Origin: Bacteroidales bacterium UBA6248
GTDB taxonomy: Bacteria > Bacteroidota > Bacteroidia > Bacteroidales > Lentimicrobiaceae
Assembly: GCA_002441345.1 (NCBI GenBank)
Contig: DJVU01000087.1
Location: forward strand, 1-18,511
Direction: 5' to 3'
Length of the DNA: 18,511 nucleotides
In this document: positions 1 through 7,448 of the stretch, piece by piece
Layout of the letters: each line of letters starts with the position of its first letter
How positions within the stretch are numbered: the first letter of the stretch is position 1
Made by a program: the position numbers and the translations under genes
The notes under the pieces: generated by a model
The model's database searches: none
Told to the model about the DNA's origin: nothing
Seen by the model: the letters and a program-made list of their open reading frames with translations, nothing else

Positions 1-539
1 CCACTTACAATCAGCAATACACGTATACGGTAGCAAAAGTAATCAGCAACAGCACCAACCGAAGAGATAACTACATCATGCTGAACAAGGGCCGTCGCCA
101 CGGCATTGAACGGGATATGGCAGTAATAAATTCCGAGGGTATTGTCGGGACGGTGGTAAGTGTTTCCTCCAACTTCAGCTGGGTGATGTCGGCACTTAAC
201 AAGCACAGCCGTATCAGCGGACGTATCAACCGCATCAACCAGATGGGAACCGTTATGTGGCAGGGAGGAAATCCCGCATCGGGAACCCTGCACGACATCC
301 CTGCACACGTCAAAATCCATGAGGGCGATACCATCTCCACCAGTGGCTACAGCCTCATCTTCCCCGAAGGGATTATGGTTGGGACCGTTGAACAGATCGA
401 TGTTGAGACCGGCGATCATTTTTACATCATACAGTTCCGCTTTGCGGCAGATTTCAACAGCCTGAGGTACGTTTATGTGATCAAAAATCTGATTCGTGAA
501 GAACAGACCGAACTGCAAAAAAATATAATCGATGAATAG
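1..539 (+). CDS. mreC: Rod shape-determining protein MreC, 3' part (5' end outside window)
   Basis: MreC is a periplasmic, membrane-anchored scaffold that links MreB filaments to the peptidoglycan elongation enzymes PBP2 and RodA. The open frame runs in from the left edge (first whole codon at 3) and ends at TAG 537-539, so about 178 C-terminal residues are visible. The N-terminal membrane helix and coiled coil are missing. An ATG at 78 lies inside the conserved domain and is not the true start. Seen: the family segment AKVISNSTNRRDNYI just before that ATG, then the beta-barrel core with HDIPAHVKIHEGDTISTSGY and FPEGIMVGTVEQI, typical of Bacteroidota MreC. The gene overlaps mreD by 8 bases, so translation is probably coupled. 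mreB is expected just upstream. Confidence 0.95.
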   Translation, partial: TYNQQYTYTVAKVISNSTNRRDNYIMLNKGRRHGIERDMAVINSEGIVGTVVSVSSNFSWVMSALNKHSRISGRINRINQMGTVMWQGGNPASGTLHDIPAHVKIHEGDTISTSGYSLIFPEGIMVGTVEQIDVETGDHFYIIQFRFAADFNSLRYVYVIKNLIREEQTELQKNIIDE

Positions 540-1044
540 CACTTACACCGGCGATGTACTCAGGTTTTTTGCGCTGATAGCGGCTCAGGTGCTGATCCTG
601 AATCATATCAATCTGGGCGGTTACATCGACCCCATGGTTTATGTGCTGTTTATTCTGTTGCTGCCGTTCGAAATTCCGGGATGGGCCCTGCTTATCACTG
701 CCTTTCTGCTGGGCTATGGTGTTGACAGCTTCAGCAATTCAACGGGATTGCATGCGGCGGCTTCGGTATTTATGGCGTTTGCAAGGCCCTTTGTCATCCG
801 CCTGGTTGGTGCTCCGGCAGAATATGAAGGCAATCTGAAGCCCGGCATCGCTCACATGGGCTTTAAATGGTTTCTGGCGTATGCCTCCCTGCTTGTTTTT
901 GTGCATCATCTGGCTCTGTTTCTGCTCGAAGCTTTCCGTTTTGCAGAGTTCGGGATGGTTTTGCTGCGTACGGTTCTGAGCAGCATATTTACTATAGTCC
1001 TGATCATCATCACCGTATATCTTTTTATGCCCCGAAAAAAATAG
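532..1044 (+). CDS. mreD: Rod shape-determining protein MreD
   Basis: MreD is a small integral membrane protein of the elongasome that works with MreC and MreB. The 170-residue product is almost wholly hydrophobic, with about five predicted membrane helices (roughly residues 10-30, 35-60, 70-90, 105-130 and 140-165), and ends in a basic PRKK tail. Length and topology fit the family. The ATG at 532 overlaps the 3' end of mreC by 8 bases, supporting both the start and co-translation. Sequence conservation in MreD is low, so the call rests on topology plus position directly after mreC. In most Bacteroidota mrdA would follow; here a Crp/Fnr regulator comes next. Confidence 0.9.
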   Translation: MNSTYTGDVLRFFALIAAQVLILNHINLGGYIDPMVYVLFILLLPFEIPGWALLITAFLLGYGVDSFSNSTGLHAAASVFMAFARPFVIRLVGAPAEYEGNLKPGIAHMGFKWFLAYASLLVFVHHLALFLLEAFRFAEFGMVLLRTVLSSIFTIVLIIITVYLFMPRKK

Positions 1045-1057
1045 GCCTTTGCGGTTT

Positions 1058-1088
1058 AATCCCGGGATTTTACTGTCACCCGGGGATT
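1058..1088 (+). promoter_or_regulatory. GC-rich inverted repeat between mreD and the Crp/Fnr gene
   Basis: AATCCCGGG (1058-1066) and CCCGGGGATT (1079-1088) can form a 9-bp stem with one bulged G and a 12-base loop. It begins 14 bases after the mreD stop and ends 14 bases before the TAACTTTG promoter element. No U-tract follows, so it is not a classical intrinsic terminator. It could weaken read-through from mreCD, stabilise the mreD 3' end, or act as a DNA operator for the downstream gene. The structure is seen; the function is inferred. Confidence 0.45.
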
Positions 1089-1101
1089 GATGAAATTGGG
1101 T

Positions 1102-1109
1102 TAACTTTG
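1102..1109 (+). promoter_or_regulatory. Bacteroidota-type -7 promoter element for the Crp/Fnr gene
   Basis: TAACTTTG matches the Bacteroidota primary-sigma -7 consensus TAnnTTTG exactly. The ATG follows only four bases after the element. Transcription normally starts about 5-7 bases beyond it, so the message would be leaderless or nearly so. No convincing -33 TTTG is present at the usual distance. Confidence 0.6.
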
Positions 1110-1113
1110 CCAT

Positions 1114-1806
1114 ATGAAAACCTTTGTGCCTCCCGACGATTGTTCCCTGGGCAATATTGATGCTCCCTGTTTCCGCAACCTACTGCCCGAAGAGATAGCA
1201 CTGGCGCGCGACAGCAAGACGCGCGTGATCTTCCGTAAAGGAGAAAATCTTACCAAGCAGGGCGCCTTTGCCTCCAGTGTGCTGTTTATAATGGACGGGC
1301 TGGCAAAACAGTACGTGGAGGGCGACAGTACCCGCAATTTCAATCTGAAACTTGTGCAGGCCGGAGAGTTTGTCGGTCTTTCGGTAGCTTTCGACAACCA
1401 CACCTATCCGTATTCGGTTGTAGCCCTGCGCGAAACTACCGCCTGTCTGATTGAGAAGGATGCCATCACCAATCTGATAAAGTCAAACGGCGATTTTGCC
1501 TACACCATTATCAACCGTTACTGCGAACAGAATAACCGGCTTTACCTTTCGCTGCGCGATCTTATGTACAAGCAGATGAACGGCAGACTGGCAGGGGCAC
1601 TTCTGTACCTGGCGGGTGGGCACGAAGGGGAAGCAGTATTCCCTTACCTTTCCCGTAAGGATATTGCCGATTTCGCGGGTTTGTCGACCGAGAGTACCGT
1701 GAAGCTGCTCAAGACCTTCGAGAAGGAAGGGCTTATAAACCTGAATGATAAGAATATAGAATTACTTGACTTCCCCGCGCTGGAACAGATCAGCCAGAAA
1801 GGATAG
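1114..1806 (+). CDS. Crp/Fnr-family transcriptional regulator
   Basis: A 230-residue regulator with an N-terminal cyclic-nucleotide-binding-type beta barrel (about residues 20-130), a dimerisation helix (about 130-155), and a C-terminal winged helix-turn-helix (about 179-208, LSRKDIADFAGLSTESTVKL). The length is normal for the family. The sensor domain lacks the R-x-S/T phosphate-binding pattern of cAMP-responsive Crp, and there is no four-cysteine Fnr cluster (only Cys10 and Cys19 near the N-terminus), so the signal is unknown. It sits between mreD and mrdA, in the middle of what is normally one elongasome cluster, and has its own near-leaderless promoter. Control of the downstream mrdA-rodA genes or of itself is possible but inferred from position only. 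Confidence 0.88.
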   Translation: MKTFVPPDDCSLGNIDAPCFRNLLPEEIALARDSKTRVIFRKGENLTKQGAFASSVLFIMDGLAKQYVEGDSTRNFNLKLVQAGEFVGLSVAFDNHTYPYSVVALRETTACLIEKDAITNLIKSNGDFAYTIINRYCEQNNRLYLSLRDLMYKQMNGRLAGALLYLAGGHEGEAVFPYLSRKDIADFAGLSTESTVKLLKTFEKEGLINLNDKNIELLDFPALEQISQKG

Positions 1807-1914
1807 TACCATAGATATTTTCGGTTCAGGGAGTTGCTGCCTTTCATCCCAAAAAGGAGAAAAACAAGCCGTCGGAGCTGTACTGAAAGGTGTCAGGCGA
1901 AGGGTGTTAATCCT

Positions 1915-1922
1915 TAACTTTG
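1915..1922 (+). promoter_or_regulatory. Bacteroidota-type -7 promoter element for mrdA-rodA
   Basis: TAACTTTG is an exact TAnnTTTG match. It lies 27 bases before the ATG at 1950, predicting a leader of about 20 bases. A short inverted repeat, ATGCA (1924-1928) with TGCAT (1937-1941), lies around the expected start of transcription. The element suggests mrdA-rodA can be transcribed independently of mreCD and the regulator. No clear -33 element was seen. Confidence 0.6.
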
Positions 1923-1949
1923 CATGCAAACATCGCTGCATCCCTGTCC

Positions 1950-3752
1950 ATGGCCAACCATTCCCTATCATCCAGGCGTCAGACCATCGTTGCCATTTTT
2001 GTGGCTGTCGGGCTGATATTTCTGGGCAGGCTGTTTTATCTTCAGGTGATCGACGACAGCTACGAGTTGTCGGCCAACAACAACGTATTGCGCTATGTTA
2101 CGCAGTATCCTGCGCGGGGACTTATATACGACCGGAATGGAGAGCTGCTGGTATACAACGAGGCTGTGTATGACCTTATGGTTATTCCGCGGCAGGTGAA
2201 AGACATCGATACGGCTGAATTCTGCCGTTTACTCGGTATTTCGCACGAGGGCTTTGCTACGCGCATGATAAAAGCCCGTGAATACAGCCGTTTTAAGCCC
2301 AGTTTGTTCGAAAAGCAGATCTCTAAAGAGACTTTTGGCTATCTGGAAGAGAAAATGTACCGCTTTCCGGGTTTCTTTGTACAGCCGCGTACGCTGCGTA
2401 AATACCCGCGCCCGATGGCAGCACATCTGCTGGGTTATGTGGGAGAGGTAAACCAGTCGGTAATCGATAAGGATCCGTATTACAAATCGGGTGATTACAT
2501 AGGCATCAGCGGCATTGAAAAATCGTATGAGGAGATTCTGCGCGGGAAGAAAGGGATAAAAATCCGTATGGTTGATGTACACAACCGTGAGGTAGGCAGT
2601 TTTCAGGATGGCCTGTACGATACCCTGGCCGTGATGGGGAACGACCTTCATCTGACCATCGACGGGGCTTTGCAGGAGTACGGCGAACTGCTGATGCAGG
2701 GTAAGATGGGCAGTGTGGTCGCCATCGAGCCGTCGAGTGGAGAAATACTTGCATTTTTATCGAGTCCGACCTATGACCCCAACCTTCTGGTGGGAAGAGT
2801 CAGGAGCAAAAACTTCAGTATGCTTAACCAGGATCCGGTGAAGCCTCTGCTCAACAGAGCCATGATGGGACAGTATCCTCCCGGCTCAACGTTTAAGATG
2901 GTAAACGACCTGGTTGGACTGCAGGAGGGGGTGCTTGGCACGCGTACATTTTATTCCTGTCAGGGTCCGGGCTCATCGCCCATTCGCTGCACACATAACC
3001 ATCAGTCGCCGCTCGACGTTTATGTTGCCATACAACAGTCGTGCAATCCTTTTCACTGGCATGTGTACCGCTCAATTCTCAGCAATCCGGCAAGGAAGAA
3101 TGTTCGGGAGAATTATGTAGCCTGGCGCAACCATGTGATGAGTATGGGTTTTGGGCATAAACTGGGTACCGACCTGCAGTTCGAGCTGAGCGGGAGTGTT
3201 CCGGAAGCTTCCCGTTTTGATGCCATATATGGTAAAGGGCGCTGGAATGCCATGACGGTGCGTTCTCTGTCGATAGGACAGGGCGAAATTCTGGTTACTC
3301 CCCTGCAGCTGGCAAATTCAGCGGTTGTAATGGCTAACAGAGGGCATTATTATGTACCGCATGTTGTAAAAACCGTGGGTGAAAATGATACGCAGAGCGG
3401 GAGATTCAAGAAAGTAGTTTCGAGCATCGACCCGAAACATTATGAAGTGGTAGTGGAAGGAATGAGGCAGGTGGCAACTATGGGTACTGCGCGATGGTAT
3501 CAGGTTGAAGATATCAGCATGTGCGGAAAAACAGGAACGGCTGAAAACCCGCACGGCAAAGACCACTCCTTGTTTATGGCTTTTGCTCCGGCTGATAATC
3601 CGGTGATTGCCATAGGAGTAATTGTGGAAAACTCAGGCTTTGGTTCCACATGGGCATTGCCAATCGCTTCTCTGATGATCGAGAAGTACATTAAAGGAGA
3701 GGTAAGCCGTAAAGACATCGAAGAGAGAATGATGAACGGAAAAATATTCTGA
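1950..3752 (+). CDS. mrdA: Penicillin-binding protein 2 (peptidoglycan D,D-transpeptidase MrdA)
   Basis: Class B PBP that crosslinks peptidoglycan during lateral elongation, acting in the periplasm with the glycosyltransferase RodA. From the ATG at 1950 it is 600 residues, normal for PBP2. Seen: a single N-terminal membrane anchor (about residues 10-30), the dimerisation/pedestal domain (RGLIYDRNGELL; LGYVGEVNQ), then the transpeptidase with active-site S313-T-F-K316 (PPGSTFK), S364-C-N366 and K527-T-G529. The frame is open upstream to a TTG at 1920, but that codon overlaps the promoter element and would add a poor N-terminus, so 1950 is preferred. The stop overlaps the rodA start in TGATG, implying translational coupling. 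Confidence 0.96.
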   Translation: MANHSLSSRRQTIVAIFVAVGLIFLGRLFYLQVIDDSYELSANNNVLRYVTQYPARGLIYDRNGELLVYNEAVYDLMVIPRQVKDIDTAEFCRLLGISHEGFATRMIKAREYSRFKPSLFEKQISKETFGYLEEKMYRFPGFFVQPRTLRKYPRPMAAHLLGYVGEVNQSVIDKDPYYKSGDYIGISGIEKSYEEILRGKKGIKIRMVDVHNREVGSFQDGLYDTLAVMGNDLHLTIDGALQEYGELLMQGKMGSVVAIEPSSGEILAFLSSPTYDPNLLVGRVRSKNFSMLNQDPVKPLLNRAMMGQYPPGSTFKMVNDLVGLQEGVLGTRTFYSCQGPGSSPIRCTHNHQSPLDVYVAIQQSCNPFHWHVYRSILSNPARKNVRENYVAWRNHVMSMGFGHKLGTDLQFELSGSVPEASRFDAIYGKGRWNAMTVRSLSIGQGEILVTPLQLANSAVVMANRGHYYVPHVVKTVGENDTQSGRFKKVVSSIDPKHYEVVVEGMRQVATMGTARWYQVEDISMCGKTGTAENPHGKDHSLFMAFAPADNPVIAIGVIVENSGFGSTWALPIASLMIEKYIKGEVSRKDIEERMMNGKIF

Positions 3753-5014
3753 TGGCCCGCGAACGCAACAATGTATTCAGCAACATCGACTGGACTCTGA
3801 CCATATTGTATCTGGTACTGGTACTGATAGGATGGCTCAATATCTACGCTGCTGTATACAATGAAGATCACAAGAGCATTCTGGACATTTCGCAAAGCTA
3901 CGGAAGGCAGATGGTGTGGATTGCCACCTCTCTTTTTCTTGGTCTGGTGATATTGCTTACCGATGCCCGATTCTTCAGTACGTTTGCCTATGTTATCTAC
4001 GGGCTGGTGATTCTTTCGCTGGTTGCTGTTCTGGTAGCCGGATCCGAAGTATCGGGTTCCAAATCATGGTTTCAGATCGGTGGGTTCGGACTGCAGCCCG
4101 CTGAGTTCGGGAAGTTTGCCACCAACCTGGCAATAGCGCGCTTTTTCAGCGGGCAGCATGTGAACATAAAGGAATTCCGAACCCGCATCACTCCCCTGGT
4201 TCTGCTGGGTATCCCGGCTCTCCTGATACTTTTGCAAAACGATACAGGGTCGGCGCTGGTTTATTCATCCTTCATTCTTGTACTTTACCGACTTGGACTT
4301 TCGGGAAACTTCCTGCTGGCCGGGGTTTTCGTTGTTTTTGCAGCCCTTTCAACCCTGATGGTGGGTCCGCTGTACGTAATTGGATTGCTGGCAGTACTGG
4401 CCGGACTCCTGTTTGCATTTATGAAACGCAACCGCCGCAACATCCTGAATCTTGCCGGCCTGCTGCTGCTTGGAATCGCATTTATCTATACCGTGGAATA
4501 CGCATTCGAGAAAGTGCTTGAACCGCATCAGAAAACAAGGATTAACGTATTGCTGGGCAAAGAACAGGACCTGCGGGGGGCAGGGTATAATGTGAATCAG
4601 TCGAAGATCGCCATAGGATCGGGAGGGTTCTTTGGCAAAGGCTATCTGAACGGAACACAAACGAAGTATAATTTTGTGCCGGAACAGAGTACCGACTTCA
4701 TTTTCTGTACGGTTGGCGAAGAATGGGGCTTCCTTGGTTCGATGGTGGTGATCGCACTGTTTCTGGCTTTCCTGATACGCATCGTTAACCTGGCTGAACG
4801 GCAGCGCTCCGATTTCAGCCGTATTTATGGGTATGGAGTGGCGGCCATCCTGTTTTTCCATTTTATGATAAACATCGGCATGACTATAGGCCTGGTACCC
4901 GTGATAGGTATTCCGCTCCCGTTTTTCAGCTACGGAGGATCTTCCCTCTGGGCGTTCACCATCCTGGTATTTATTTTTATAAAACAGGATGCCAACCGCA
5001 ATGCTCTTCTGTAA
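3752..5014 (+). CDS. rodA: Peptidoglycan glycosyltransferase RodA (SEDS family)
   Basis: RodA polymerises lipid II into glycan strands in the elongasome and pairs with PBP2. The 420-residue product has about ten membrane helices. SEDS hallmarks are visible: GSKSWFQIGGFGLQPAEFGK near residue 100, LLLQNDTGSALVY near 160, the long extracytoplasmic loop containing NVNQSKIAIGSGGFFGKGYL, VPEQSTDFIF, and the C-terminal GIPLPFFSYGGSS. It is a RodA rather than FtsW because of its partner mrdA, whose stop codon it overlaps (TGATG). The gene is intact and of usual length. Confidence 0.96.
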   Translation: MARERNNVFSNIDWTLTILYLVLVLIGWLNIYAAVYNEDHKSILDISQSYGRQMVWIATSLFLGLVILLTDARFFSTFAYVIYGLVILSLVAVLVAGSEVSGSKSWFQIGGFGLQPAEFGKFATNLAIARFFSGQHVNIKEFRTRITPLVLLGIPALLILLQNDTGSALVYSSFILVLYRLGLSGNFLLAGVFVVFAALSTLMVGPLYVIGLLAVLAGLLFAFMKRNRRNILNLAGLLLLGIAFIYTVEYAFEKVLEPHQKTRINVLLGKEQDLRGAGYNVNQSKIAIGSGGFFGKGYLNGTQTKYNFVPEQSTDFIFCTVGEEWGFLGSMVVIALFLAFLIRIVNLAERQRSDFSRIYGYGVAAILFFHFMINIGMTIGLVPVIGIPLPFFSYGGSSLWAFTILVFIFIKQDANRNALL

Positions 5015-5026
5015 ATCCCGTCAGGT

Positions 5027-6781
5027 ATGAAAACGGAAAGCACTGTACCGGCTGTTGTCCTTTGTGTTAAAGACCTGGGAATTTCGTTCAGGCATGACAC
5101 AGGCTGGCACCGGGCAGTGCAGGGCGTTTCGTTTACACTGAGTGCCGGTGAGTCGCTTGGAATCGTTGGTGAAAGCGGTTCGGGCAAGTCGGTTACTTCC
5201 CTTTCGGTGATGCAGTTGCTGCCGGAAGGTGTAAGCCGTCAGGATTCGGGGAGTATCGTATTTATGCCCGGCAGTGCGAACGAGTGTGCGCTCCATAAGC
5301 TGGAGGAGCGGATGCTCAGGCCGTTGCGGGGCAACCGCATCGCTATGATTTTTCAGGAGCCGATGACATCCCTGAATCCGGTGATGCGGTGCGGCAGACA
5401 GGTTGCAGAGTCGGTACGGCTTCATCTGGGCTACGACAGGCGCCGTGCCCGCGAATACGTTCTGTCCCTTTTCAGGGAAGTGTTGCTCCCTGAGCCGGAA
5501 CGTGTTTTCAGAGCCTATCCCCATCAGTTGTCGGGAGGTCAGAAACAGCGTGTGATGATTGCTATGGCCATCGCCTGCCGTCCCGACATCCTGATTGCCG
5601 ACGAGCCAACCACCGCACTCGACGTTACGGTGCAGAAAGCAATACTGAAACTGCTGAAATCCCTGCAGTTCAAATACGGAATGAGCCTGATATTCATAAG
5701 TCACGACCTCGGGGTGGTGGCCGGCATAGCCGACAGGGTTCTGGTAATGAACAACGGTCAGCTGGTTGAATCGGGCGATGTGCAAACCCTTTTCGGAAAC
5801 CCCTCGCATCCGTATACACGAGGACTTGTTGCCTGCCGTCCCCCTCTTGAAACGAGACTGAGGCGGTTGCCGGTTGTTGCCGATTTTACCGGACCGGAGG
5901 GCAGGGGTGAGCAGCTGTTATCCGACAGTGTTTCACCGGAGGAACGGCAGCAAAGGCACAGGGAATTATACAGCCGGGAACCCTTGCTGAAGGTAAGCGG
6001 TCTGTCGGTACACTATCCGCTGCCCGGATCCGTTTTTCGCCGTAAACGTAAGTGGTTTACGGCTGTGGATGAGGTAAGTTTAGATGTATACCCCGGCGAA
6101 ACTCTTGGATTGGTGGGTGAATCGGGCTGCGGCAAGACAACCCTGGGCCGGGCGATACTGCGGCTTACCGAGCCCGACTCGGGAAGCGTAGTATTCGACG
6201 GGGAAGAGCTGACCACGCTTAGTCCGGAAGCGCTGCGCAGGAAGCGCACATCCATGCAGATCATTTTTCAGGATCCCTATTCCTCGCTAAATCCGCGCAT
6301 CACGGCAGGAGAAGCTATTTTAGAACCCATGCTTGTACACGGTCTGGCGGGCAGCAGGAAAGAGGGCAGGAGCAGGGTTATGGACTTACTTGAACGGGTT
6401 GGACTCGTCCGGGAGCATTACAACCGGTATCCGCATCAGTTCTCGGGCGGGCAGAGGCAGAGGATATGCATTGCCCGGGCACTGGCTCTCAATCCCCGGT
6501 TTATCATCTGCGATGAGTCGGTGTCGGCACTCGATGTATCGGTACAGGCTCAGGTGCTCAACCTGCTGAACGATCTGAAAAGGGATTTCGGCTTCACCTA
6601 TATTTTCATTTCACACGATTTGTCGGTGGTGAAGTTTATGTCGGACCGCATGCTAGTGATGAAACAGGGCAGGATTGCAGAATCGGGCGAGGCCGATCAC
6701 GTATACAACAATCCCTCCTCCGGATATACCCGTGAGTTAATCGAAGCAATTCCCGGCAGGGAACCTATTCAAGTGCTTTAA
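5027..6781 (+). CDS. Fused two-domain ABC transporter ATP-binding protein, oligopeptide/dipeptide type
   Basis: A 584-residue protein carrying two complete nucleotide-binding domains of the Opp/Dpp importer class, like a DppD-DppF fusion or YejF. Domain 1: Walker A GESGSGKS (48-55), signature LSGGQ (168-172), Walker B ILIADEP (188-194), then a peptide-transporter C-terminal extension (NPSHPYTRGL). Domain 2: Walker A GESGCGKT (364-371), signature FSGGQ (472-476), Walker B IICDES (493-498), ending NNPSSGYTRELIEAIP. Both sites keep their catalytic residues. It starts 12 bases after rodA, so co-transcription is likely, yet no permease or binding-protein gene is adjacent. A role in taking up wall peptides would suit the context but is inference. 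Its last 17 bases overlap the convergent receiver gene. Confidence 0.92.
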   Translation: MKTESTVPAVVLCVKDLGISFRHDTGWHRAVQGVSFTLSAGESLGIVGESGSGKSVTSLSVMQLLPEGVSRQDSGSIVFMPGSANECALHKLEERMLRPLRGNRIAMIFQEPMTSLNPVMRCGRQVAESVRLHLGYDRRRAREYVLSLFREVLLPEPERVFRAYPHQLSGGQKQRVMIAMAIACRPDILIADEPTTALDVTVQKAILKLLKSLQFKYGMSLIFISHDLGVVAGIADRVLVMNNGQLVESGDVQTLFGNPSHPYTRGLVACRPPLETRLRRLPVVADFTGPEGRGEQLLSDSVSPEERQQRHRELYSREPLLKVSGLSVHYPLPGSVFRRKRKWFTAVDEVSLDVYPGETLGLVGESGCGKTTLGRAILRLTEPDSGSVVFDGEELTTLSPEALRRKRTSMQIIFQDPYSSLNPRITAGEAILEPMLVHGLAGSRKEGRSRVMDLLERVGLVREHYNRYPHQFSGGQRQRICIARALALNPRFIICDESVSALDVSVQAQVLNLLNDLKRDFGFTYIFISHDLSVVKFMSDRMLVMKQGRIAESGEADHVYNNPSSGYTRELIEAIPGREPIQVL

Positions 6782-7133
6782 TTACTTCCTCGGCTTTGAA
6801 TGGCTTGGTAATGTATCCGTCCATACCAACGGCATAGCATCGGTCGCTGTCGTCGGAAACGGCACTTGCCGTCATAGCAAAGATTTTTACTTTCTGATTG
6901 CGTTTTTCCGACTCTTCAATTTCCCTGATTTTTAAGGTAGCTTCAAAACCATCGAGTTCGGGCATATGCAAATCCATAAGCACCAGATCGTATTTCTCGG
7001 TCCGGAACTTCTCCACGGCGATCATCCCGTTTTCAGCGATGTCGATGGTTTGATTGTACTTTTGCAGTAATAATAACGCGACCTTTTGGTTGATGATATT
7101 GTCCTCGGCAATCAAAATGCGTTTTTTTTCCAT
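6765..7133 (-). CDS. Stand-alone response-regulator receiver domain protein
   Basis: A 122-residue CheY-like receiver with no output domain. Seen: acidic pair E10-D11 (ILIAEDN), phospho-acceptor D54 in VLMDLHMPELDG, switch T88 (AMTAS) and K110 (ITKPF), so the phosphorylation site is complete. The AEDNIINQKVA opening resembles the C-terminal receiver of hybrid histidine kinases. It may be a detached phosphorelay intermediate or a protein-interaction switch. No kinase or phosphotransfer protein is encoded nearby, so the partner is unknown. It lies tail to tail with the ABC gene, sharing 17 bases, with no terminator between them. The ATG at 7131-7133 gives a complete domain. No exact promoter match was seen upstream; a weak candidate is TACCTTTT at 7259-7252. 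Confidence 0.9.
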   Translation of the reverse strand: MEKKRILIAEDNIINQKVALLLLQKYNQTIDIAENGMIAVEKFRTEKYDLVLMDLHMPELDGFEATLKIREIEESEKRNQKVKIFAMTASAVSDDSDRCYAVGMDGYITKPFKAEEVIKALE

Positions 7134-7448
7134 GTCGTAGCAGTAAGTGAGCGATTACTAAGTCCGGAACAGTCCTGGTAAATATGTAAAAAAATTAACC
7201 AGAGTCCGGGTCTCCCGGTGCATCAATCAACTTGTTTATTTACAAAATCACAAAAGGTAATACGGTTTTCACAAAATTTTTTTCATTCGTGTGAATTCTA
7301 TTCTCCTTTTCATGAAAAATATGGGTTTCGGATTCAGGGGAGGGCTTGTCTCAAAAGGTGGTTATGCATTGAAAACGCAGGTTTAGGGCTGTTAATGCCA
7401 GCATCCTTAACGGAAATGATTACTTTTACAATACTAAAACAACCCATC
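7134..7448. other. Intergenic region between divergent receiver gene and rnr
   Basis: A 315-base AT-rich spacer. It holds a likely rnr promoter near its right end (7421-7428), a short perfect hairpin CCGGG-TCT-CCCGG (7206-7218), and a loose inverted repeat TTCACA (7268-7273) / TGTGAA (7290-7295). A frame open into rnr runs from 7218, but its residues look non-coding. I see no tRNA, riboswitch or small gene that I can support. Confidence 0.5.
7421..7428 (+). promoter_or_regulatory. Probable -7 promoter element for rnr
   Basis: TACTTTTA matches seven of eight positions of TAnnTTTG (last G replaced by A). It lies 20 bases before the preferred rnr ATG at 7449, giving a leader of roughly 15 bases, similar to the other promoters in the window. 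Confidence 0.4.

Noticed and set aside
1920..1949. TTG start for mrdA ten codons upstream
   Set aside because: The TTG overlaps the -7 promoter element, so it would lie upstream of the predicted transcription start.
1766..2173. 135-codon open frame bridging the Crp/Fnr and mrdA genes
   Set aside because: Overlaps both real genes in another frame and has no recognisable features.
5021..5809. 262-codon open frame on the - strand inside the ABC ATPase gene
   Set aside because: Shadow of the first nucleotide-binding domain, His/Gln-rich, without motifs.
7268..7295. TTCACA / TGTGAA inverted repeat as a possible Crp site
   Set aside because: The half-sites are in the reverse order of a Crp operator (TGTGA-N6-TCACA) and 16 bases apart.
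7218..7448. In-frame 77-codon upstream extension of rnr
   Set aside because: The residues do not resemble RNase R N-termini, the probable promoter lies within it, and MAKKKK at 7449 is a typical start.
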